The notes under the pieces: generated by a model | Seen by the model: the letters and a program-made list of their open reading frames with translations, nothing else | Database searches by the model: none | Told to the model about the DNA's origin: nothing | Part shown: positions 11,127-22,563 of the stretch, piece by piece | Layout: every line of letters begins with the position of its first letter | Position numbering within the stretch: the first letter of the stretch is position 1 | Made by a program: the position numbers and the translations under genes | Assembly (NCBI GenBank): GCA_003868215.1 | Contig: QWDQ01000007.1 | Span: 558,001 to 622,000, forward strand | Source: Pseudophaeomoniella oleicola | Taxonomy: Eukaryota > Ascomycota > Eurotiomycetes > Phaeomoniellales > Phaeomoniellaceae | Length of the DNA: 64,000 nucleotides | Reading direction: 5' to 3'

Positions 11127-11355
11127 GGGATGGGACATATGATATGCAAACCAAAACAAGCGTCCAAAACCGTTGGCATCTTATCCCTTGGAAATTTTTC
11201 TCTTATTTACTTTCGGGAGGAAATATCTGCAGCAGCAGCACTGCTCTGTTTTAGTAGTGGAGTCTGTCCTTTTGATATCGACCAGAGAGAGGTCAAGCAA
11301 GACTCTTCCAAAAAAAAAAAGAATAGAATATTGAAGTACTCCTGCACCTTCTTTG

Positions 11356-11413
11356 AATCCTCCTCCTCCTCTCCTTCTTCTTCTTTTTCTTCTTCTTCTT
11401 CTTCTTCTTCCTC
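11356..11413. repeat. TCC/TTC polypyrimidine tract
   Basis: An almost pure pyrimidine run made of TCC and TTC triplets on the + strand. It produces false Glu- or Arg-rich frames on the opposite strand. Confidence 0.9.
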
Positions 11414-12067
11414 CAACCAACGCCACCGCCACTTAATCAAAAAGAACTCCCTTTTCAGGAACAAAAACAAAGCAGCACAGTATCATACCCCTCCCCAACA
11501 CATTGAGAGACCTTATATATGGGACCCCACCTGATATTAAATTTCAGTATCTACATTACATTGGTAACTAGACACCATCCGAAAAACAGTACATCATGAA
11601 GCCGAAATGGACCTGAGATATCAATTTATTCATCTTCTCGACGGGGTTACCAGGAAATACAAGTCGCTTGAAACATACTTGCTATTGATTATTCTGATTC
11701 GCCTACTCCCTCACTCCGACCTCTCTCCACCGTGCACCACCTTCCTCGCCTTCTTCACCCTCGCAAACTTAGACCAACTATCCAATTCAATCAGTCACAC
11801 TGTGCTAGGCCTATTTAAACCCCAAGAAAGATATTTTGCTGCCTCCACCGATCTCGATACTGTCCAATATGCTGTGCTTTGTCGACGAGGAAGAAAAGGG
11901 ACTCTGATTGCCGTGAAGGAACGCTGATGCTATGCATTGTATAGTAGAACGATAACGTCATAGAAGAAAGATGGATTATGTTGTGCATATCGCTCTGTTG
12001 GTCGAGAACAGACATGCCGTCCGGAATATTCAACGTGTAGTCGAGCTAATAGTTCCAAAGACACCAA

Positions 12068-13980
12068 TTAGGTAGGACTGAACTTGCTCATCTCTCTGAT
12101 CCTTCGGCCGTAAATGTAAAACAGTACTGGGACTGGTGCCATTGCGACACTTAGAAACCCCAGTAGACTTGTCGCCCAATCAACTCCGAGCTTATGATAC
12201 ATCTGTGTTGCAAACAATGGGAAGCTGGATGCGAAAAGTTGTTAGTGATCGTCCTTCAAGGTGCTGAATGGAAAGTAGTAGAGAATAGGAATACATACCC
12301 TGCACCGGCTAAAGATCTCACCACCATGTTTCCCGCCAATGCGGAATTGCTGAACATCAAATATACATCAATGATGTAGTTGAGCCCTTGCATGAAAATC
12401 ATAAATACTCCACACCCTGTGAACACCCCCGAGATGACCTGCGGCGCCCAATGGATATGCGGCGACGAGGTCCAAGCGAACCAGAACAGTCCTATAGGTA
12501 AGAGGATACCACCAAGTATCATAGGTGGTAACCTCTCTTCAGGGATAACTCGACCATGCTGCTTGAGCTTCCGTGCGAAGCGTGTCTTTGTGATAACGGA
12601 GACGATTACTGCGCCAATGATCACCCCGACGGTAATGGCAATGAAGGGAAGAGATCCGACACCTTCGTTCCAACCACGTTGTTCTTCGAATGCAATGGGG
12701 TACGCCTCAAAGAAAAGATAGAGGACACCGTAGATGTACGCCAAGTAGAGTGTGACGAGGAGCAGAATTGGTTCGAGGAAGAGCATCCTGAACGGTCGGA
12801 ACAGATAGCGCGTGACGAGATCTGAAGGAAGGATTTGTACCTCATCAGCCTTGGCGTGAAGTGCCCAATTTTTGGTTTCATGACGGAGGCGCGCGGCACG
12901 GCGTTGGAGCAGCTTTTGGTGGGATGTTTCTGGCACAACGATCAACGTGATGAGGCCAAAAGCTGCGGACATGATCAAGGTGAGCCAAGCTGTCCAGCGC
13001 CACCCCAGGTATGACTGTGTCAGAAAGCCGCCAACAATAGGACCTGCGACAGGTCCGATAAATGTCGCTGCGGCAAAGAGAGCAACAGCAATACCCCGAT
13101 CAACGGGATTCCAAAAGTCGGCAAATGCACCACCGATGATCGCTAGTGGTGCGCAACCAAAAAATCCCTGTAGATAACGACAGATCATGATGGTTTCGAT
13201 ATTCTGTGCGACTGCGACAGGGATTTGAAAGATAGCGAAGATAGCGAAGGCAACAAACAGAGGTGGCATTCGTCCATAAAGCTCGGAGAGGGGTCCCCAG
13301 GCGAGAGGGCCAAAGCAGAAACCTAGAACAAAGAGCGAGGTGCCCAATAAGCTGACTTCCAACCCGACGTTGTATTCATGAGCAACTTGTCGAATCGCAG
13401 AGCTAAATATACTGCTTGAGAAAGTGATGGTCAATGTCATGGTCGAGAGTAATATCGTTATATACCACTTTTTCGCCAGCGGCCAGTTCAGTGGATTTTC
13501 TGGGTCATCGGGCCCGTCCCATCCTACCAGGTTGGGATCTTGTGGTTGCTGATTCTGTAATGTCGGCGGTAAAGCCGCTGGTGCGTCAGCATCCTTCTCA
13601 ATATCCTCATCATCGTCGCGTTCTACCCCATAGCCATCGCTTGCATTAGAAGATTCACGTTCCCCGGGTCGGCGATACCGTTGCTTTTTCAGATCGTTCA
13701 TTTCTGACTTCATTTCAGCGAGCTCTGCCTTCACCTGAGCAAGAACCGAGGTGGGATCTCCTTCCATCTCAGGCGAGCCTCGTTGGTGTTCTGAACTGAC
13801 ACGAGGAGTAGTAGCAGCTGATTCGAAGTTGATATCTTCACGGCGTCCACCACTTAGCCCCCGATCTGTCCTTGGAGATGGCACAGTGTAATCTGTATCT
13901 GCGGCACTCGACACAACAGGCGACAGGTCTAGGGGTTCGAAGGGACGTAGATGGAGATGGGGGTCAGTATAACGTGACAT
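12068..13980 (-). CDS. MFS transporter, DHA1 drug/polyamine:H+ antiporter type
   Basis: Two exons (13980-12299 and 12224-12068) join at phase 2 to give 612 aa. The first ~165 residues are a hydrophilic, probably disordered cytoplasmic tail. The DHA1 signature DPENPLNWPLAKKW follows, then about 12 membrane segments beginning near residue 172. The loop 2-3 motif A is GPLSELYGRMPP. The antiporter motif C in TM5 is GPVAGPIVGG. The spliced C-terminus supplies the last segment GFLSVAMAPVPVLFYIYGRR; without splicing the frame ends early. The layout matches the Tpo/Flr-like branch (polyamine, fluconazole or cycloheximide resistance). The substrate cannot be told from sequence. Isolated gene with no biosynthetic cluster around it. 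Confidence 0.92.
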
Positions 13981-15860
13981 GAAAAGTAGATGTTGCCGAA
14001 TCTAGAACTGTTGAGGAATGAGGGAAAGCACGATGATTGCACTGCTTGTTGTTTGTTTTGTTGTCTGAAATCAGGAACAGGCGTTGGACAGAGGTAGAGA
14101 AGGTTGGTCTGAAGATGGGCAGGAGCTGCGGTGTGAGATGTTTAGGCAAACTCAGAGGGTGTAAGTACAGATCTGACCTACATGCAAAAGCAAGAGACAG
14201 TCATCACATCCATGCACATGAAAGTATGAACCCTACAGCTGGCGTCATTCAGTCAGGCAAGGTAGATAAACAATGGGCAGTACGCTTCTTTGGAAAGGCC
14301 GAAAGACCGAGACGAGAGTTGAGGAGCAGAGATGCTTCCGGAGACAAAGGTTGAACGATATAAAGCGACAACCAATTCTTCGGACCCAAAACAGTCGCAC
14401 TTCGGTTGTTCACGTTGTAACGTTAACGGGACAAATCACGATCCGAGCTGAGTTATCGGTGGCGTTGAATGTGTCCGTGGGTACATGAGATATGTAAGTA
14501 ATAGTGACTGATTTGACCCCTTGATGTTGTGCTCCAATCAAGGAACAGTGATCCCATCGACTTTGATCATCGTCCCAAGATCTCATTGTTTCGTGATTGC
14601 ATTGGAGAGTCAAAGATCAGAGTCAGTCTCTCAGCTTCTGATCTTGTGCTCCATCTTGCTACGACTGTCAATATAACTGTCGTCATTACGTTGCTGTTGG
14701 TCTTCGTGACTTGCAACAATGAGCTAGCAGACAGATTTAAAACATGTTGGCCTTCACTGTATTACCTCACCGCTGCAGATTGGATCGGAAGGATTATCTT
14801 CATTTACTCCGAATGAAGACCAGCTCGGATATCATATCTGATGTTAAGTTATTATTGGAAGCAATCGTTACGATCTCTGCCAGAATATGAAAAATGATGC
14901 TTTGTCATGTTCGCGTGTTCCCAAGTTCCGACGGGCCGACCTTCGGTTGCCGAACATGAGCTGCGTACATCTGATAGGTAGAACGTCCGGTCTCTAGGTA
15001 GACTTGATGAGGGGGGCTGGCGGTCTGCTATCGCTCGGACAGGTAACTAAGCTGCATCTTCAGCTTGCCGAAATGTCCAGGCATGATGAACTGATGCTCA
15101 GTTTCGCAGCATATCCTTACGTACTTCAGCGGTTCTTCCATTAACTGAGAGTGCAACCTCAGACATAGTGATACGAGCGCCAGACAGTGATGAATCCTGA
15201 ACCATCGTCTCATGAGGCTTCTTGGAAGTTATTATCCACAAGAAGTCGGTTATGCTACGGAGTTCTGCATCTGCCCTACGCCTCCGTAGACTCTGGTGAG
15301 TCCGTAGAGCGGTACTTGATCGGGACCCGATTCAAAGTATTCAAATGTCAGTTCAGCCCGCAGTCTGTAGAGACAGCCGTTGTAAGCAGCCGTTATCATG
15401 ACGGGTGGCAAGAGATGACACTTAGGTGGCAGATTTCGAATTAAGACATCTACAAGAAAGTAACGCAGCCCTAAAGTAACAACTATTGTACAGTATTTCT
15501 CGGGGACCTGGTCTCAGGAACGGTAACAGAAGGACATACCAACCGTACTGTCCAACAAGGTCATAAGAACAGGAAGGACGTGGTCACGCTAGGAAAATGG
15601 TGGGGTATCGTTAGTAAAAATACAGATGTCGCAGACCGACAAGAAAGATGATCATCGCGAGTATGATCAACAAGATACCCAAGAGCAACGTGGGAACTAC
15701 CCAATCCGGTTACGAGTCCATTCGCACGGTATTAGTACCCTCGCACTGGCATGCAAAATGGTGGGGATATTGACAATCGATGGCAAGGTCGACAAAGAAA
15801 ACGTTACGAGTTGTGGCGGTAAATTCGTCAAATGCAGCAATGTGATGGAAGGTAACACCG
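13981..15860. other. Intergenic region, no gene seen
   Basis: Contains the promoter of the MFS gene and the 3' flank of the next minus-strand gene. Open frames are short and unlike any family I know. Confidence 0.45.
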
Positions 15861-18338
15861 TTAGGGTACGATAGTCAGGTCTCCAGCAATGTGCCGGTCA
15901 CCGTCCCAGCTCTTTGCCCACATTGGGAAGTCATCAAGGTTGACAGCCTCTTCTGCAGCATCATCAAGGTCATCAAGGATCGATCGAACATGCGGTTGTG
16001 GGGCCTTTTGTACATCTGCCTTTTGGCGCGTATGCTTTTCGTTGTGTTTCGCCAGCGTCTGTTCCCGGCGACGGCTTCCAAGGTGAAAGCGTGCTTCCTC
16101 CGCACCATCAGAGATTGGAAATTGGTGAACGTAGTTGTCTGAGAAACGGCCACTCGGTATTGGGACTGGGAGTTGAGGAGGGATATGAGATATGGTAGGT
16201 GTCACAGGCGATGCACGGCTTGTAGTTGGAGATGGAAGACTATCCGATGGCAAAGTACTAGCCCGCCGAGATGAGGTGGCAGCATCAGATTGTGACTGGT
16301 AATAGGATGATGGTGGCGGTGGGGGGGCTCCTGCTGAGCGCAAGAGAGCAAAGTCCTCAGGGCCAATAGACTGCCGGCCTTCAGCAGTCCGAGGACGACT
16401 AAACTCAGCATTGATGTGATTGTCAGGATCCAAGATCGATTCTGCTAGTGAAGTGCGGTTATCGCCAGACGTCTTCGGTCTTGAGGGAATTTTAGCATCG
16501 AGCGCTGCCAGAGCCGCTTCCTCCTCCTCCTCGAGAGCTGTGTGATACGCCTCCGTCAGGATTGCTCTCTTCATATTTGCCTTCTTCAATCTCATGGCTG
16601 CCAGAAGTGTTTCTTCTTGGCGAGTGACTCGCATCATCCTTGTGCTGGGCGTTCTCCCAACATCACCATGATGACTGCTCGTCGTCGACTGGCGACTGGG
16701 GCCTGCGTCGTCTTGCCTGGTTGACTGTGAATTCAGAGAGATACGTATCTCGTTGTTTTCGACCTTACGTGGGTCACTGCTTTGTAACGCAGCGTTGGAT
16801 GGCATCGAATTCGACTGACTTAGTTGCCGGCTGCTATTCCTTTCCGGAATTTCCGGGGACGATTGTCCATTTGTCGATGTTGAAAGGTCACTAAAGCGAG
16901 ATAGTCGTTCTCGAGGGGATATAGGTACCGATTGCTTCCCGTGCGAAAGGACTGACGGACCATTGACAGTCTTGACAACTTGTGCTGTGCCAACCTCTAC
17001 ATCGCTCTCTGGGTGCAAGTGCAGAATCACGCTGTCTCGAAGAACGGGAGACCTCAAGGGCTCCTCGATTTCTGACCCGTCGTCTTCTTCATCGGAGGAT
17101 GACAGAGCTAGAACACTTTCTTTCTTCAGATCCGCGACCTTGAACGTGCTTGCATGGCTGTATTTTGACAAGTTACTCGTTGCCCGGCTCCGTACGCTCC
17201 GAGTTGTGTCATCCTTGAGAGGTTGAGACGACATTTGTGGCTTCGTCGAAAGTGGTATAGACGGCGGAGACTGGGACGCGGATGGCCTTTCGCGACTATG
17301 CACATCGAGGACTACTTGAATGGTACCAGCTTCTGAGACTCTCGAATTCGTCCTTCGCACAGACTGAGGTTTTTGATCGTATCTTGAGGTTGGTAATTTT
17401 GAGTAATTTTGCCGCTCCTGTTGCCTTTCTGCGAGCTGACTGTCTTCATGGTTTTCGTCTCCCTCGCTCAGGTCTTCCAGTGCATCAAACCAATTCTGCA
17501 CGCCAGGCTTCGGCTTCTTCACGTTGACTTTCGCAAGAAGAGGGTCAGGCCCAGTACCTATTTGCCTATGTGCTTGCGTGTTATGCACATCTTTAGCCCT
17601 CGGGTTTTTACTGAGGCGGGTACCCGATGTATGGCTCGACGGTGATATCACCGTGCCATAACCATCGGAGCCTGCGGTGGAAAGAGGGGATGGTGAATCA
17701 GTATACCGCTGTGGCGATAATAAAGGACCCGATGAAGTGCGATGCTTTGGAAATAGCTTGGAGATATCTATATGATGCGGCTTCTTCTTCGATTCTTTCG
17801 ACGGAGCGGCGCCGTTGCCACGGGAAGTGGGGGTGACTGGGAGCTGGCTGGGCATCACACCCCGGTGAGGAACGGCAGCTGAAAAGCCTTTTCGTAAGGC
17901 ATAATCTCGAGCGGACGATTCTGATGTCTGTTGGGAGATGGAAGGAGGCGATTTATGGGGATCGTAATAGGAGTGCAGGGTAGAGGAAGAACCATATTGC
18001 TTCAAAGATTTATTCCTCGACGATGAGACAGACGCAGCGGCGTATCTATCCCCAAGCAAGGGTGAAGATGGCCTTGGGTGTAATCTCTGGCCGGTGATGT
18101 TTGAGGAGCCCGCGGCAGTGTTGACGACGTCAGAGACGGTGATGCTCACGAGGCTGGGTTTGGTATGCAGGGATTTCGACGACCTGCTTGTGCCCAATAC
18201 TTTGTTTGCCTTCTCCTGACCAGAACTATGTGGATAGCTCGGTATATCATATCCAGTTGGCGCATTGCCCCTCCGCTCGGATGGTCCTGTCTTCCTGCGA
18301 GACGGCAGCTTCATAGAGAACTTCTGCGAGCCGAGCAT
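15861..18338 (-). CDS. Large disordered Ser/Pro-rich protein of unknown function
   Basis: One open exon of about 825 aa from the first in-frame ATG at 18338. The frame extends upstream without an ATG, so a short upstream exon is possible; for example, an ATG at 18422 lies in another frame. Most of the protein is low complexity (Ser, Pro, Thr, Arg). More ordered islands are HHIDISKLFPK, an acidic patch around LSSSDEEDDGSEIEEPL, and a helical, probably coiled segment from TRQEETLLAAMRLKKANMKR to LEEEEEAALAALDAKIP. The C-terminus ends with an acidic/aromatic block (DDFPMWAKSWDGD). I recognise no catalytic domain. Long uninterrupted frame and clear codon structure argue that it is real. Scaffold or signalling-adaptor roles are guesses. 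Confidence 0.75.
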   Translation of the reverse strand: MLGSQKFSMKLPSRRKTGPSERRGNAPTGYDIPSYPHSSGQEKANKVLGTSRSSKSLHTKPSLVSITVSDVVNTAAGSSNITGQRLHPRPSSPLLGDRYAAASVSSSRNKSLKQYGSSSTLHSYYDPHKSPPSISQQTSESSARDYALRKGFSAAVPHRGVMPSQLPVTPTSRGNGAAPSKESKKKPHHIDISKLFPKHRTSSGPLLSPQRYTDSPSPLSTAGSDGYGTVISPSSHTSGTRLSKNPRAKDVHNTQAHRQIGTGPDPLLAKVNVKKPKPGVQNWFDALEDLSEGDENHEDSQLAERQQERQNYSKLPTSRYDQKPQSVRRTNSRVSEAGTIQVVLDVHSRERPSASQSPPSIPLSTKPQMSSQPLKDDTTRSVRSRATSNLSKYSHASTFKVADLKKESVLALSSSDEEDDGSEIEEPLRSPVLRDSVILHLHPESDVEVGTAQVVKTVNGPSVLSHGKQSVPISPRERLSRFSDLSTSTNGQSSPEIPERNSSRQLSQSNSMPSNAALQSSDPRKVENNEIRISLNSQSTRQDDAGPSRQSTTSSHHGDVGRTPSTRMMRVTRQEETLLAAMRLKKANMKRAILTEAYHTALEEEEEAALAALDAKIPSRPKTSGDNRTSLAESILDPDNHINAEFSRPRTAEGRQSIGPEDFALLRSAGAPPPPPSSYYQSQSDAATSSRRASTLPSDSLPSPTTSRASPVTPTISHIPPQLPVPIPSGRFSDNYVHQFPISDGAEEARFHLGSRRREQTLAKHNEKHTRQKADVQKAPQPHVRSILDDLDDAAEEAVNLDDFPMWAKSWDGDRHIAGDLTIVP

Positions 18339-19430
18339 CTTATGGCTCGACGAGCCAAAGGCCGGTTGATTTGCGATAGTGTACGTATCTCTGTCCGTTC
18401 CCAAGAGACCGTTCTGCCATATGTCGAAGCCTGGCGCTTGGTTGCAATTTGGCAGTCTATGTAAGCTTGACTAGACACTTGGCGCAGTTCATGATGTTTT
18501 CCGCCGACTACCGTGATTCCAGTGTGAGCACTTGCCACGGTGAAGGAGATCAAGATCGAGTTGAAGAGCTTGCTTCCACTAAAAGAGCCACAACAAAGAT
18601 CGTGAGCACTTCTGTCTTGTCAGCCGCCCTGAAAGGCATACATGACATGTCAAATCGTGGAAGAGACTATGTGTTGGACCGTGATATGCCACGGCAGCAT
18701 TATCGCAAGCATTTGGAAGGGCCCAATCTTTGAATCAAGCCGCCTGTTTTAGTTCTTAGAGGGGGCTCCTAAGCTTCGACAGTAAGGATGCGCCAATAGC
18801 TAATTACGGCATCTTACCGGGGTAAGTGAGAGACATGTGAGTACATTGTACACCGCCATGTAAAAAGCAGTATAATGCAACATCAAGGCGTGGAGTTGGG
18901 CAAGCCACCGACGACTGACTAGTTGATGACTAGTAGGTAATTGAGCGCCGGACACTATCAAGGGGTACCCCTAAACCAGCTTCGGTTTTGACAGGGACCA
19001 GATCCGAAAGCTCCCTGTTGTAGTAACGGCCGCAAATGGATAGATCGACTGGGAAATGGAACCTCTTGACCGCCATGATACCGCGCGTCGTACCGTCTCG
19101 CCGTAGCATCCGTAGTGATACAGGTCGCCAGAGGAGTCTGATTGTCATTTGCTTTGTTGCGCCCAGGCCGCCCTTGCAAGTCCACAGGCACTGGACAGTT
19201 GGAACGGTAATCGTGGCCTGGCCACAATTAATCAAAAAGCTGCGTGGCTGTCCATGATTGGCTTCTATTATCTTTCCCCCTCTCGCCATTGTTCATTTCG
19301 GTAATATGTAGACTCGGCTGTCGGTCTGTGCTGTCAGCGTCGCAATAGCTGAGTTTTGTACGGAGTATGCATAGAGAACTACTTACTATACCAGGAATAG
19401 ATTCAGAGAGTGGAGAGTACACCATGTACT

Positions 19431-19456
19431 TACCGTAGTACTTTGTTACTACGGTA
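19431..19456. repeat. Perfect hairpin TACCGTAGTA / TACTACGGTA
   Basis: Two exactly complementary 10-nt arms flank a 6-nt loop (CTTTGT). It lies in the gene-poor stretch. Confidence 0.85.
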
Positions 19457-19672
19457 CTAACTTAGTAGTAGTTTTCGAATAGCGCCGATCCTCAGCGAGT
19501 CAGTCGAATTGCAGGCCTATTGCGCGACCACTTTTCAGGGGTAACCCGTGGATCTTTCGTATGGATAGTGTGCACCGAAGGCCCATTGATTTACTCTCCG
19601 AGCACAGATCGTTGGTGTATAGTAATAGCGTAGTAAATAGTAGGTAATAATTAATTAGTAGAGATGATTGAT

Positions 19673-19712
19673 CCTGCTCGCCTGCTCGCCTGCTCGCCTG
19701 CTCGCCTGCTCG
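19673..19712. repeat. Five tandem copies of CCTGCTCG
   Basis: Perfect 8-bp minisatellite of five units followed by a degenerate sixth. A unit of 8 bp is not a multiple of 3, which fits non-coding DNA. Confidence 0.95.
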
Positions 19713-20024
19713 CCTCCCGCCTGGCTGAACTCTCGAGCATGATGTGCAGTCAATTTGGACGAACTGCTACTTCTGGTAACTCCAAGTCAATCAATTATCG
19801 ATACCGAAGCGACCATGGAGGTCAAAGACGCATCGACAATTGGATTTGCAGAAAGGAATGTCCATATCCTGCTACGTGATACTAACAAGTTGGTATTACT
19901 CGGATTCCCGGTGTTGGTCACCATTCTTTTCCACGGTGCATATGTACTGTATGTACTATTATGTATGCAAGCAACATGTGCACGCAACGTATTGGCAGTT
20001 CGGGTCCTATCTCCTACGCACAGT

Positions 20025-20036
20025 GTACCTAGGTAC
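20025..20036. repeat. 12-bp palindrome GTACCTAGGTAC
   Basis: Self-complementary; shares the TACCTAGGTA core with 9057-9066 and is followed by further TAGGTAGG units. Confidence 0.8.
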
Positions 20037-22057
20037 TAGGTAGGTATTATGCACTGTCCGTATCAAAATCTTACTTTTATGCATTGCAAGCGAGATAAGC
20101 CATTCCCCAAACAGCAAGTCGCATTATGACTCTGGCTGCGACTTGTTCATGCTTGCTTTAATGTACTTGAAACGTCTCGTGCTTGTACTTGCACTGGTCA
20201 ATCACTAGGCAACAGGCCGTCAACTCACATGGATGGATACCCTTCCTATAATATGATATCTGGTAGTAAGCAACGATGGCAACTCGTGTTGAGGTCAGGA
20301 CCTACTATGTAATTATTAGGGAATGCCTTAGTCGTATAGCGACCAGCTTTCGATCTTGTGGTTCTTGGTCACGCTGGGTATGCCCATCTATTCGCTACAG
20401 AGTACAAACCTGCGGTCTGAGCGTGTGGCGCTTAACGCCGGAAATCACAGGGCAGATCTAGGAAAATGATCACCGTCCATTTTATCTCGGACTAGCAGAA
20501 CAAGAGGCAAGATCCGCGCCTATCTGCAAACTACAACTCACTGTGTTATCCTACAACATAGTAACTTACATCGTATTAGGCCAAGGTCCAAGTATGGCTG
20601 ATCGAGCAAAGGCCGCAAGAGCTCGGATATCATCTCAGGTAAATTACTTTATCTATCACAGGAACATGGGGATTGTCCAGCCTGGCAATCAGAACCTTCT
20701 TCTGCATGGACCGCGGACTTATCTTGACATCACGACGGGAAGGAGAGTGGTCAGCAAGGGATCTTTGCCAAGGGGCTCACGCAATAGATAAATGAAGAGG
20801 TCTAGTTCAAGTTCTTTGCGATAAGCACTGACTCCATCCGACTATCGGTCACCTCCAGTGTATCAGACATTTCCTTGCTATATGGCCTGTCGGATTGGGC
20901 CCAGGATACTAGAAAAAGGAAAAAGAAGGAATGAGTCTCCCATAGTCTCTGGGCTGCCAATTCGACATTCCTGCCGGCCCTCAACTCGGCCTTCGAATGA
21001 TTTTGGGATTGCCTGGCCTTATCTAATCATCACTTATTGTTTGGAGAAAGACATCAAGGACTGAAACAGAGCCATTGCGAGTAGCCAGCAAATTCGCAAC
21101 GAGTTCCTTGACTGGTCTGCAGGTTCCATTCATGTGCTTGAAGGTTGTAGCTCTTCTGTTCCCTGGTTGGAATGGTAACCTTGAATACTTTACCCTGCAC
21201 AACATCGTATCATGCCTCCAGCTATATCGCCGCATGCAGTCCTAGCGACCTCCATATACCCTATCAGGCAACTACGATCGCCTTGGAGGACGTTGCCTCC
21301 TCCAAGAAGGGCACAGCGCCTTACATGTGGTCTGGTAGAGGAGGACTCTTAGACAGACATCTTAGAGTGGAATGGCGCAAATCCTGATGGATGGTCATCA
21401 TGACAGACACCATAGGTAGGAAGTGCTCCCTAGCGCAATCTCCTTGTCCTGCAAAAAGGCCGTATAGGGTCAATTGTCAGCCTCGCTCGTGCCTCTTCCA
21501 ACTATGGCAGTAAGGGTATCTCTATCAGGTTTCTACTGTGAAGCTACTTAGAGATGGTCAAGGCACCAAGGTCGCACCACATATCACAAAGGCGACCGAG
21601 GTAGCGACATCGCTTTCATCCGACGTTTGATATTGGGGCGCACATTCGGCCTTGAATGCGCCGCAGCCGCACCCAGTGTTGAATTATCTGTCAGCGATTT
21701 GGACCCTAAACGGATATCAGGCAACACTTGTCGGGCTGAATGTATGGACATCTGGAAGTTAACAGTTTCATCGAACTCTTGACCAGTCGTTGGATGGCAT
21801 ATCCAGTGGGCCATCAATGTCCTCATCGGCATATGTCAGTTGGCTTACAACCGGGATCGTGTTCACTGCGGAGATGCGCTCTTTACAATGATGTATACCA
21901 ACTGGTTCCATCGCATCGTCCAACGTTCTCTAGCATTTCAGCCCAAGCGGCCATTGCGCAGACTGATGACACGCTGCATGGGCGCGAGCCGAAACAGAAG
22001 TAACGATGGAGGGCATTGCGCTGGAATTGGTAATGTTGTGGCTACTGTGAAACGATA

Positions 22058-22408
22058 TCAAAAAGCACTCGGCGAAACCTTACCTTCCTCCGGTTCAACT
22101 TTATAAAACCTCAATTTCGACTTCAGAGTCGCAGCGGCTTCCGAACCAATCCCTGTATCGCGAGGTATTGTGCGATAATGCAGTTGAGGCATCCTCTTCT
22201 GGTCAATCAGTGACTCCGTCAGGCGTTGCGCGACCAATGATGGGCTTTCGTTAGAGTAGAGTTCGAGTAGCTGCCTTGCTCTGGCGCTATCCGAAGTCTC
22301 CTTCTTCTGAATCCTGACTTCTTCCTTACAGAGCCCAGAAGATCCAAACGCGTCTCTGACCATCAAGACATATATTTTTATAGCCTGTTCCATCTGTCGC
22401 ATGTCCAT
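22058..22408 (-). CDS. Small protein of unknown function (3' end uncertain)
   Basis: An ATG at 22408 opens a frame of 116 codons with coding-like composition: amphipathic, charged, with VLMVRDAFGSSG, ARARQLLELYSNE and LVAQRLTESLIDQKR. It begins 155 bp from the divergent Q-rich gene, as expected of a shared promoter. A GTAAGG near the end could be a donor, so the last residues may be replaced by a downstream exon I could not fix. No family recognised. Confidence 0.45.
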   Translation of the reverse strand: MDMRQMEQAIKIYVLMVRDAFGSSGLCKEEVRIQKKETSDSARARQLLELYSNESPSLVAQRLTESLIDQKRMPQLHYRTIPRDTGIGSEAAATLKSKLRFYKVEPEEGKVSPSAF

Positions 22409-22563
22409 TGTGTCCTGCTAGACTTCTTGGCCTTCTATCCTTGGTTGCTTACACCCTGAACATATCATCCTCCTCGGCCGACCGCAGAGTCCAGTTGTAC
22501 AACCTTACTGTCCTGACAGAGTCACGTGACGGATCAGGAATCATCAATAACTCCTCGTTGAGC

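Larger units (their letters stand above)
10719..12067. other. Intergenic region rich in simple repeats
   Basis: Between the 3' ends of the Ecl1-family gene (+) and the MFS gene (-). It carries GGACA, CA and TCC/TTC repeats. No coding frame is supported; the long Glu-rich and Arg-rich frames on the minus strand are just the TCC/TTC tract read backwards. Confidence 0.5.
18405..22057. other. Second gene-poor region (about 3.6 kb)
   Basis: No recognisable gene. It holds an 8-bp tandem repeat at 19673, a 10-bp hairpin at 19431-19456 and a 12-bp palindrome GTACCTAGGTAC at 20025-20036. The part at about 21.58-22.05 kb has a more coding-like feel on the + strand but no closed gene model. Confidence 0.45.

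Noticed and set aside
11181-11470. Glu-rich and Arg-rich minus-strand frames
   Set aside because: They are the TCC/TTC tract read on the other strand, not genes.
19673-19712. CCTGCTCG repeat as a CRISPR-like array
   Set aside because: Units are adjacent without spacers and only 8 bp; it is a plain minisatellite.
18405-22057. Possible degraded transposon in the gene-poor stretch
   Set aside because: I found no terminal repeats, target-site duplication or transposase-like text.
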